A stretch of DNA of 64,000 bases from assembly GCF_047495875.1 (NCBI RefSeq), contig NC_092463.1, positions 32,057,724 through 32,121,723 on the forward strand, given 5' to 3'. How positions within the stretch are numbered: the first letter of the stretch is position 1; each line of letters begins with the position of its first letter. Source of the DNA: Pithys albifrons albifrons (Eukaryota > Chordata > Aves > Passeriformes > Thamnophilidae). This document shows positions 50,596 to 61,501 of the stretch, in pieces. The notes beneath the pieces were generated by a model. The model did no database searches and was not told where the DNA came from. It saw only the letters and a program-made list of their open reading frames with translations. The translations under genes were made by a program, and so were the position numbers.

Positions 50596-53500
50596 TGCCA
50601 CATGCTGCAAAACAAGATATCATTAGAATGGTTTAAAAGGGCCATTTTAGAGATCTTTTCTCAATTTGTATATGTGTCTCTGTTGATAACAGAGACTTCT
50701 CATGTGCCTCAAGAAGGGAATAATACATAGGGTCTTAAACACTCTGGAACCATATCTTTTGTCATAAACCCTAAAAAAATCAGTCACAGGACATCTGTGT
50801 CATGCTATTTAAAGTTCTTATAACAAATTTTGAAGTTTAAGTAGACAAGATTGGATACAAATGACTATTACCATATCATATCAATTACCATACCTAATAC
50901 CTATTTAAAATATCATTATGAATCAGTAGTAACTTTCTTTAATTGGTGTATATCCTCATGCTAGGGGTGGGGTTTTTATACCCGTAGTGCCATATGTGGT
51001 GTAATCACCTCTGCTAAAAGGCATTCCTGTTGTAGACATTGACAGACTGCCATTGTTATGAGACACATATGTTTTTATGCTGAGTAATGGTAGTCAGGTT
51101 CATTGTTAGCAATTCCAAAGTACCATAGGCCTCCTGGTATTTTATGAAGACAAATCTCCATTATACTTGCAAGGTAGATGAGAAAAGAGAGGTCAGAAGT
51201 TCTGTGTAAAAATAAAGACCTTCTGAGAGTTGTCTAGTACTCTATTCACTGAACCACAGTTCAGTGAAGTCAGTAAAGTTACACCAGCACAGTAAGTGCA
51301 GTCCTTTGTATTTACATTTATGGGATGTTTTTTTTACAGTCATATCTTACAAAAGTTTGAGTATCCTATATTTTGTAGAAGTCTTTACTTTTTTCAGATG
51401 AAAGTATCTAGTAAGTGTACATTGATCTGTACTGCAAGGGGAGCACTCTAACACAAAAAGTAATGCAATCTGGGGTGAGATTGTTCTTGACAAAACGACA
51501 ATTCCATATTGGAATTCAGATACTATGGTGGTTAATCTCCTGCATGAAGTGTTACCAGGATTGTTCATGCAGTATGTGGGAAGACATGGGCTCTTAGCTG
51601 TTCTGCCAGACATGTAATGATAGCTTCCTGAGTGAAGTTGCTTCCATTCTTAACCATTACTCTGCCTTCCAAGAACATTTCCAGAGTAGGGAAACCTGAT
51701 CAGTTCATTAACTGTCTCTCAGGGCGTTGCAAGTTTTCCTAATCAGTAGATTAGGAAAAGCAGAGCACAAAACTAGCAGCAACAAGTTTTTCATCTGTCC
51801 AGCTTTAATTTGTCATGTTTGTCTGTTGATTCCTCACAAAAATTCACACAGAAACTAATTGAATGAAGACCCACCCTGCTAACGAGCAAGATACACTGAA
51901 GATAAAGTGAGGTACTTAATAGCTATGTGAGTGCCTGATCTAGGTCTTCTATTTCTTATATTGAAAACAAATGGGGGGGAAATCCAGTAGCCAGTCACAC
52001 ACACAATTTCCACATGTCTTGTTGCAATCAGTAATCCTGTTAGGAGGGAAAAGACTGCAGGTTTGAGGATGTGGAAGAACAATATCAAAACATTTCACAT
52101 GTCTGAGAATGTCAAACCATCACATAATTTTCTAGTTGTTTTCTCGAAGTCTTTTCTATTGAACTGCTTGACTTCAATAAATTAATGTTATTTTGAATAA
52201 AAACCTTAATCTGAGGTTCATACAGGCAGTAGAACCAGTATTTATCTTCTGTCTTTTTGGACAGTGTAGTCACATCAAAGATATAGAGAACAATACAGTT
52301 ATCTTTGTGACACTATTACTCACTTACCTGTGTTTTTAGTGCTAAAGATCTGGCTGTCAAAAGCACATAACAAAAGTTTGACAGGTGTGATACTGCCACT
52401 CCTGCATCTCAGCGTTGGACTTGGGGGCCTAACATGACAGCAAAGTACTTTGTAATTTACCTGTAGCTGTTGACTGCTGGCTGGCTAAATGTTGGCACTG
52501 AGGCCGTGTTCTCAAAGGAAAGCATTGTACCCTTTATACTTACAAATATAGGACTCCCATTTTAATGGTCAGAGTGCAATTTGTTCCCTTTGTTTAAAAA
52601 TAAAGCTTCTCATGATCAGGATGAGAAAACTCTCATGCCTCTGAGACAAAATAAGTTAACTCTGTGAGCACACTCAACTATGAATAGTAATACCCACCTG
52701 TCAGTCAGTCAAGGTAGTTTAAAATACCTGTGCTGCAAAAGCCTATGTGTCATTATAGATTTAACAGTACGAGCAATGTACTCTTTGTCAAACAATGAAG
52801 CAATATAACTAATTAACACTCACTAGGGAATCTGAAATAATGATCTCTCTCTCTTCCTAGAGCCAATTACCCCAAATATTCAGATTAGCTACCCACTATT
52901 TCTCTGAAAGAAATGTCTTGCTTTCTTTTTCTTTTTAATTTAAGGCATTATGTACCATGTAGCATCATGTTATAGGATGTTATGTCACATCCTGACAGCT
53001 TACAACTAGGGATATGCTGAATTTATTGGATAGTTAATACCTTCCTGAATTAACAAGATAACCAACTTCTCAGGAAAAGGAAATCTGGGAGATATTTGCA
53101 GTAATTCCTTCTATATCTGTAGGGAGAATCTAGCTGGCTGATTTAATAAGCTGTAGTATTTCATCATGACTTCCCATTAAGATAATGTTTAAATACATAT
53201 GTTTATTTATGCAGACATTTAATTAAAGTAAGTGTATGATCTGATTTTACAAATACCTATAATAGCTATAAACATACATGATGGTCCAGCACTGTAACAT
53301 AAAACTGTGATGTTTGAAAAATCCTTGATCAATAAGATATTTCCAAGATTACTATTTTGGTCAAAGTTACCAACTTCATAAGCACTTACCAAAGTCAATC
53401 ATCTTTCTGTTATATGGTAATTGTAGAGCATTACATCAGCAACTTTGTTATTCTGCATGGAGAAAAGAAAGGATTTTATTATATATCCTCTCAGGTAAAG

Positions 53501-56500
53501 TGAGAAAGCAAAAAAGTGGTTAGACTTGGCACTCCTCAGTTTGCAACAGCTAAACCTCGGGCATCTGGGTATCACAGACAAAGCAGAATAGTGTTAGCTG
53601 GAAAGGCTACCAGACTTAATTAATTATAAGTAATACAATTAATACAGAAAATTAGTTTTCACAAATTAAGATCTGAAGTAAAGGAATAGAGTCCTAAAAA
53701 CAGAAAATATTTTATATGTCACATATTTCCAGGACTTAATCAGGGCTGAAGAAAGATTTTTTTGTGAACCAATGCCTGAAGATCCTTTCCTGGAGGTAGA
53801 AGAATTTTATGCATTGGATTATAGAAATGGAGATGGCTTTTTTTATCCTCCAAGAAGAGAGATTGGTTGGGTGTGAAGCTTGTTAATACTAGTTGAGGGT
53901 TCCAAAATGGATTGAAAGCAAATTTTATCAAGGAATTCAAAGTATTCCTCAGCTGACCTGAGATTGTTCTGACTACATGGCTGTTTCAGTGTGTCTACAT
54001 TGTCACTCCTATTGAAGATTTTCCACTGGACTGAAGAAAAATTATGAATCAGTGAGCTGAGAGGAGTGATGAGCATGATGAAATTATTTGGAACTTATGA
54101 GAGGCAAAAAGGAACAAAATTTGACTTTGTTCCATTCCTCTCTTCTTTATGTATTTTATCTACTAATTTTTTTATGTCATTGACACAGAGAGATTTCTGA
54201 GCCAAGAATGATGTGGATGACTTACCACCAAATTATAGTCATGTTCATTTAATAAATTGTGTACTTAAAAAGTAATTTTTATATCCCTGTATTGTATATT
54301 TTTTATATTTCCTTTCAAAAGTGGCAGAAATGCAGTAATGGTATGTGTTTTCCTTTTTAAATGAAAACTATTGAGAAGCACTTGTCTATCCTTGCAACTG
54401 CTAAAAAGTAAGAAAAGTAAGTTTACAAAATAACTGTCATGCATTTTGGAGTGAATTTACTGATCACATCTAGCTTTTAAATAATTGTCTTCTGTCTTGT
54501 TATGCAAGTTATGAAATGATCAGATTTGATTATCAAATACAACTTTCTTAAAATAGCATAAATTAGGTGACAAGAAAATTTTTTTTGCCACATCGCAGAA
54601 ACTTAGAGAGCTGCTACACATACACACTTAAAGTGACATTGTAAGTGTTTTGAAAAATGTTATGGGAAATTCTTCATTTTCCGTGGAAAAATTAGAAAAG
54701 CTGTGCAACAAGATTTCTTGTGCAAACATTTCTTTCTGATTAAAAATACTTAGACTCATAAACATTCTTATTTCTGCTACTGTTTTAAAAATATTTTGTT
54801 GCCAGTGCTCTTTATATGTATTTAAATTTTACTGTCACTTACTTAGACTGTAAAATCATTCTCTAGGCCAGAGGTATGTGTAAGCCATTTTAGCAGGGCT
54901 TGACACTGATACACATGTATATATAGGGAAAAATGCTGTCTATTTTCTCAGTTGTACATATTACAACATGCAGTAAGCGTAATCAGGGCTTGTCAGTCTG
55001 ATGTGATAGGATGGATTAACAGAAGTTATCCAGCTAAGGCTCAAGCATTTGTGCACTAACTACAAAAATAGTATCTGTATAAAGCTTTGAAAAGAACATA
55101 TGTGGACATTTTTTTCTTTTATTTCTGCTTGTGACTGACAAAAATAAAACTGGCTGGGATTGACAGAGGTAGTGACATGAAGGTGACACATGAAGCTGTC
55201 AAGTGGGAAGTCAGTTTAAGACCAAAAAAAAAAAAGGCAGCTTCCATTGATTTGCCTGGAGTGCACACTATAGCTTCAAGCAAGGAAAGTGTGCGACATC
55301 CTCAGTGTTTACAAACTAAATCAGGGATACTTTTAAAGTTGTCCTGGATGTCAAATTTATAACAGTTTTAGAAAAAAGCCAGCAGAAATTACCGTTTCCC
55401 TTAAACTTGACTCAAATATAAGTCTTTGTCATATCTATGCTCATCTTGCCTCTAATTTACCAAAGTTTGGCATCCTACAACTGATGGGTCTTAGGGCAGA
55501 TCTGTGAAAAGTCAGTTTTGTCAACTTTAGACTTCTTCACATGTGCTATTCTGCTGTACTTTTCTTACTTACAGTAACTTTTTCTAATCAAAAAGGTTGA
55601 GTCCAACAACACCATTTAAGTGGAACCATAAACCTGTTAACATGAACCTAAGCTGTTGGTACTGAGGGGCTGTCACTGCCTTGTATTTCTGTAACTTGTA
55701 TTTGCTTTTCACTGGCTTTTCACAATTCGGGTCTTTCAGGTTTACTTATATAAAGTAACTAATAGCAGCTTGCCCTATTTAGGGATTTTTGGCTATCACA
55801 GTACCAGAAATTGCAAGACATTGTAATATCTATTTTATTAGAGATATTTAGTGATTATCTTCTTTGTCTCCTCTCACTTTCTCAAATGAAAGAAGGTTAC
55901 TTAGCTGTTTCTTTGGATACTGTGCTTCACAGAAGGCTATTTGCTGGCTGGCATTGTAAATGGAATACTGATTCTCTGCAGCTTCCATCCCTTACTAGTG
56001 CTCCTGCTGCTCTCCTGTTCTATCTTTAGAAACTTCCTTTCTAGATGATGAAAACAGAAAAAAAAAAAAAGACAAAAATGTACTTAGTTTATTCATGAAT
56101 TTCTTCAAGCTACATCATATGCCCCATATTATAATGACTAATGTGATAAATTACATGGCTTCAATGCTGAAACAAAGGTAAATACAGGAACTAGAAATAC
56201 AGTTCCACAAATAATTTTTCATTGCCTTTTAAACTAAAAGCTCTGTAACAATTCTTGAAGATTCTAAGGATTCAGCAAATTGCAGCTAATGCATCCTTGT
56301 TCAGAGTTAAGTGAGATTTGGCCAAATGATTACAAACCAAATTAAGAGTAACCACTTCAGACTGTGTGTATGGGACCCTGATGAATCACATCACTGTTTC
56401 TGTGACTACTTTAAACCACAGAGAAATACTTGGAACTCCATGTAGCTACAGAACAGTATTTTTAAGTGACCAAGGTATATTAACACAGTTTTCTGCTCCA

Positions 56501-57213
56501 TTCTGCAAAGCCAACAGGACAACCATTATTGACTAACCACAGAAATGTTTTCTAAAATTGTTATGGAGCTAGTTTTAGTTAGTCTCAGAAACGTAAAGGC
56601 CAAAGAGCAAAAAGCTACTTAGAAACAGCATATGAGACATGCATAAAAATATTATTTCTGAATTTTTATATGCTGATCTTCTTCAGTTCTTTCTGAACTC
56701 ATTGCCATAGTCTCTTTAAAAGAATAAGCTTTTAGAACCATGACTCATTCAGATAGACGTTAGTTACTTGAGACTTTTGTGAGGAAGTATGAACAAAGGA
56801 GAATAGAGCAGGCACAGTCTTATGCAATTTAGAAAGAACATTTCTACAGTTTAGTTTGAAAACCCATATTACTGAAAATATTTCTGCCATTGAAGCTTTC
56901 CAGTATGATACAACTGAGACTGCAATGTTTTCCCTTGATAAAAGTCTAATCACTGCAGAATAGGAAATTATGTCTGAAACAGGTGTTTGCTGTCCTTTTC
57001 ATCTTTTCATGTTTCTGTACAGGCTACCAGGGAATTACAGAGTGCAGGTTAAGCCAACTGTTGTTCTGCTACTCCAAATGAGAAATAGCTACTTCTACCA
57101 ATGATAATTTTAGAGATTACCACTGTTAAGAAAAAATGCATCAGTGTTCTGCAGTTTATGAATACTTTTCAAATGGCCAAACCTTGTTAAGAGGACATAA
57201 TTTTTCTTGGGTG
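50596..57213. other. gene-free sequence
   Basis: No gene. Contains the 11-bp hairpin at 51734-51759 and A/T homopolymers (near 55226 and 56058). Frames of up to 88 codons occur on both strands without motifs. Confidence 0.6.
51734..51759. other. perfect 11-bp hairpin, 4-nt loop
   Basis: Arms ttttcctaatc (51734-51744) and gattaggaaaa (51749-51759) are exact reverse complements around agta. No U-run or gene end is next to it, and it is too short for a microRNA precursor. A chance origin is possible. Confidence 0.5.
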
Positions 57214-57349
57214 TTTTCAGAGCTGCATCAACTTTCTTATTGGTACTTCTTTTAGTATCACCTTTGGTACAGTGTTTGGCTTTCTAGCTAAACCAATTCT
57301 GTAGACTTGCAGGGGTCTGCTAAGAGTGCACTGGAATCGAAGCTGATGC
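57214..57349 (+). repeat. 136-bp direct repeat, copy A
   Basis: It is 129 of 136 bases identical, without gaps, to 61366-61501. It starts at ttttcag, has a 27-codon open frame from 57221 (SCINFLIGTSFSITFGTVFG and seven more residues) ending in TAG at 57302-57304, and continues for 45 bp with one mismatch. It is preceded by a pyrimidine-rich tract, so it resembles a 3'-terminal exon behind a splice acceptor. The hydrophobic peptide could be a membrane helix. I recognise no protein family. It may equally be an unrecognised repeat. Flanking sequences of the two copies are unrelated. Confidence 0.8.
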
Positions 57350-59814
57350 ATGTCTCAAAAGTTAATTGTCAAATGAAAATGGTAGTTTTACTTCCTGTTA
57401 TCCTGCCATTTGTGGCCAGTAAACTGCATACATGCGGGCCTTTGGGGCTGGAGAGTTGTTGAGTTAGGAGGATCAGGTGCTCCCACTGCTGGCTCTAGTT
57501 AGCATAAAGAAAAGAGAGGAAACGAGAAAATTCACTGCAGATTACTGCTGTTGTTGTACTCTGAGTTCCTGTCTCTGCTAATCCTGCTGCTGTGATTACA
57601 GTGTTTGCCCCTGCAACCTTTTTGGATCAGCAAAGTTACCTCTGTGGTAGTCTAGGGTAAACTTGCCCTGTTGGCTTGCATTTCCTGAGGTGTCACACCT
57701 TGTGGACTCATTTTAGCATTCACAAAACAGAGTTTTCTGTTTGGTGGTGTTTATTTCTATGCAACAATATAAGTTCTCTGACAGAGTTTACGCTGCATGC
57801 TATCACCCTGTGGAGTTTGTTTGTCTTTGAAGATCATTGAATCAAACAATTGAACTGTATTTTTTATCAGGGGATGAATACTTTTATTTGGATTATAAAT
57901 TCATGTATTTCTCAAGACTCAATAACTGTAATGAGATGAGATGCTTCAGGGTATACATGTCACTACCTAGAGAGGTAAGGAAGGAGTGTGTTCCTCTAAT
58001 GTACAACATCAAAAATTCAAGGTCTAGAAACTAAGGACAGTCATTCTAGACTAAGCATTGGTCTTTGCAGAATGCAAGAGATCAGCGATGGAAAAGATAT
58101 ATGTTGGATTCATTCATATGTTTCTGCTTATGTTCAGAATTATAAAAGTTAAGTGTGTGGAGTTTCAATTTACATTATTTCTTTGCAACCTCATCTTGAT
58201 TAGTACCACTTCAGTAAAAACATTTTGAAGCAAACTGTGCATGCAGTAGAGATGACAGATGGAGAGGCAAATAAAGTTCTGCATGGAATCAGGTTTTAAG
58301 TGATTTATCTTGCTAAAGGCTAAATACTTAGTGCAGCTAACCACTTCAGTTAGATTGATACAGTTGTTGTTTTAGAGCTTGTCCAAATAGCCTTTTATGT
58401 TGCAATCAAGTAATAGATGCAAGATTGACAAGTTACAAAGAAAAGGAGCTTTCAGTCAACAAAAAGACTAAAATCCATTATTGTGGTGTGTACACTGTGT
58501 CCTGGACCTGTAAACACATCTTCATTGATCCCACAGAAAGATAGAAATATCTCCCCTTGTATAGTTCAATCAAGACCCTTTTCACAGAGGCAAAGTGCAA
58601 ACAATATTGAAAAAGCAGAAAAGGACTGACATTACAGTCAAACAGTAAATAACGGTTGTGCTCAGGAAGCCTATCTATAACATTTCAAACTGCTGTCAGC
58701 TCAGATGAAATGTAAAACCTCTCTATTACAACCTTAAGAAAGATCAAAACACAAGTACTGTACATTCCCCTTACTGTCACACTCTTTTTACCAACTGACC
58801 AAATCAATAAGAAAAAGAATCTGGTTTGGGGGGTTTTTTTTAAGTTTTCCATGTTTGTAACTATCTCAGATCTGAAAAAATCATTGAGAAAAAAAAACTT
58901 TGTTGTCTGACTTTTTTTAATTTTCATCACTGTACTGTCTGACAAATAATGTTGAAGTTTTTTTAGCTCTTTCGTGTGGTTCAGCAAAGGCATATAAGAC
59001 AGATGACTTGATAAGACATTGTTCCTTTTATTGTTTTTCAATATACTTTATAATCTATGTTAAGGTTATATTTAAAATTATATGTCCTTTCAGAGTCTAT
59101 TTATATAAGTAATAAAAGACATATTCTATTACTTTGCATTTTTTGGTCTAGAAACCACACACAATGAGTTCACAGCAAGTGTACCACCCTGGTAAATGAC
59201 TAGCTTACCACTCCTTTCACTCTGCATCACCAAATCCCATATAAATCCTTATTTGAAACCCTAAGTGGAATTGAAATCTAGTATAAGCTTTGGTCTGTCA
59301 CAACAATGGCAGTGAATTTTATGCATATTGCACCAGGTGGTGCTAATAACTGTAAGATTCTGCCCAAGGATTAAACATGGTCTATGAAAAGATTAATTTG
59401 CTATTTAAAGTTAATATTGCTTATCTTCAACTGTCATCTAGACAGAGTGAATCTGGTCCTCACTTTCTTGAGCACTGGAAAGAGCCCTTTATGTAATGAA
59501 AAATTACAGCTTCTGGCTAAGGTCATTGGCAATCTGTCCTACAGGAAACTTGTGCAAATGCATGGAATTATGATATCTTTTGGAAATATTCTTTTATGAA
59601 TTGGACTGGAGGGCAACAGTCATTGCTGGCTGACATCTTAGGAGGTACTGCAAGGAACTGTGATTACTCTGCTTTATTAATCTACTTCTGTAGATGTATT
59701 GCAGGCTCATTTTATTTGCAAGATCATGGTAAAAGTCTGACTGGCAGAATTTGGTAAGAAATAATATCATTTACTTGGGGCAAGTAGTCTAAATCCATTG
59801 GGCAAGTGTTACAG
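57350..59814. other. gene-free sequence
   Basis: No gene. The 118-codon minus-strand frame at 58685-59041 is lysine/phenylalanine-rich low-complexity sequence without motifs. Confidence 0.55.
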
Positions 59815-60075
59815 AATCACAGAGTGCTTGAGGCTGGGAGGGACCTCTGGAGTTCACTTAGTCCAGCCATGCAGCTCAAGCAGGTCCACCTGCAGCTGGT
59901 TGCCAAGGCCTATGTCCAGATAACTTTTGAATATCTCCAAGACCAGAAATACATCACAACCTCCCTGGGAAACCTGTTTCAGTGATCAGGCACCCTCATA
60001 GTAAAAATGTGTTTCCTGATGTTTAAAAGGAATCTCTTGCACTTCAGTTTGTACCCATTGCTCTGGCCCTGTCAC
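59815..60075 (-). mobile_element. CR1 LINE 3'-end fragment
   Basis: Reverse complement of an avian CR1 3' end: 'agaatcacagagtgcttgag', 'gctgggagggacctctggag', 'tcacttagtccagccatgca', 'tttgaatatctccaagacca', 'acaacctccctgggaaacct', 'gtttcctgatgtttaaaagg' and 'gctctggccctgtcac'. The blocks are in order over about 260 bp, with moderate divergence. It is younger than the remnants at 17 and 33 kb. Confidence 0.95.
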
Positions 60076-61365
60076 ATCATTATTTTTCATTATCTTTTTT
60101 CTTACTGTTGCTCACTTTATATCTAGAAACAGTAAGTATGTGATATCTTACAAAACAAGTCACTTTATTATGAGTTCCTTTTTGTTTCACAATTAAAGCG
60201 ATTCAACTGTGGAAGGAAATTTCAGATTAACATTGGAGTGAAATCCTGGCTATGTTGACATTAAGGGTAATGAGACTGTTGCCAAGGTTGCAGTAGTGCT
60301 GAAAATCTTTGAATCACCAGATCCATCCTACTTGTCATTTCCTCATCAATATCTGATTTCCTCACAGGAATGAGGATATTGTGATCCTAGATTAAATTTT
60401 GAATATACCCAAATATTAAAAGTCTTTCCATTAGAACAAGAAATAGTAATTATGTTTATTATTATTATAAATAGAAGAATAAAAATATAACAGTACTTTC
60501 ATTGTGACAATTTGTAGGAAAAAGTTTTAAGAAAATGATAGTGTATATTACATATGGCAATTCTTTAGAGGGAAGGAGGGGGAGGCAGTGAGAAAGAAAT
60601 TTACCATTAAATTGGCAGAAATCTGGGTGAGTAGATGAGTGGATGGTTAAGTAACACATCAAGAATCTTGACCTAAAATACGGGGTGAGGATTCCTCGCC
60701 AGGTGTTGTATGAGTTACTGGTTGAGGTTGTGTGGCCTATGCCAGACAGAAGTCAGAGCAGGCTGCACTTAATGAGTCTAATTAATCCTGTACTTTGCAC
60801 TAATGGTTCCTGTTTACTGTTTATTCATGGATGGGTCATAATAGCTCCCTCTTCTGTTCATTAGTAAATCCAATTGTTAAATCTAATAATTTTCTCCAGC
60901 ACCTCTATACTGAAGGTAGTTCAGATGAAGGGAAATTTCCATAAAGTATAATAATTCCTACAGTTGCTTGCACAATAAATCTCTGGTTATTAAATTAAGG
61001 GACTTAATGGATTATGGCAACGTTTACTAAAAAATTATATGGGCAAATTGAGGCTATTAGAAGCTGATAGATTAGAGCCTTAGAATAGATGTTAAAAAAA
61101 TAAAGGAAACAAAACAAAAAAGAAAAAAGATATGCAAAGTTAGAAACACACTTGCCTGCTTGCTATGTGGTATCTCTGATAGATGGAAGACCTAATTAAA
61201 GACCTTCTTAATTAAGCTGAATACGTCTCCTACATTTTGTGTAGGTGCAACAGTATATAGAATCTTTAACTTTTTACAAAATTGAGCTAATTGGCAAAGT
61301 TTTGTCCTGCTCAGCTATACACCAGGATAGTTAAAGAACTTACCTAGAACATGGGAGCCTAGGGT
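60076..61365. other. gene-free sequence with possible conserved block
   Basis: No gene. 60690-60900 is of balanced composition with several TAATTA-type homeodomain core sites (for example 'gagtctaattaatcctgtac' near 60774). It could be a regulatory element, but this is a guess from composition. A-rich tract at about 61093-61130. Confidence 0.4.
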
Positions 61366-61501
61366 TTTTCAGAGCTGCATCAACTTTCTTATTGGTACTT
61401 TGTTCAGTATCACCTTTGGTACAGTGTTTGGCTTTCTAATTAAACCAGTTCTGTAGACTTGCAGGGGTCTGCTAAGAGTGCACTGGAATCAAAGCTGATG
61501 C
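61366..61501 (+). repeat. 136-bp direct repeat, copy B
   Basis: Partner of 57214-57349. Seven substitutions separate the copies: TCT to TTG, TTT to TTC, GCT to ATT and ATT to GTT within the open frame, and one change downstream. The frame (from 61373) keeps its length and the same TAG (61454-61456). All amino-acid changes except serine to leucine swap small hydrophobic residues. A ttttcag precedes it as in copy A. Downstream similarity stops after 'gctgatgc'. Confidence 0.8.

Noticed and set aside
58685..59041. 118-codon minus-strand frame
   Set aside because: Composition-driven K/F-rich frame in AT-rich sequence, without motifs.
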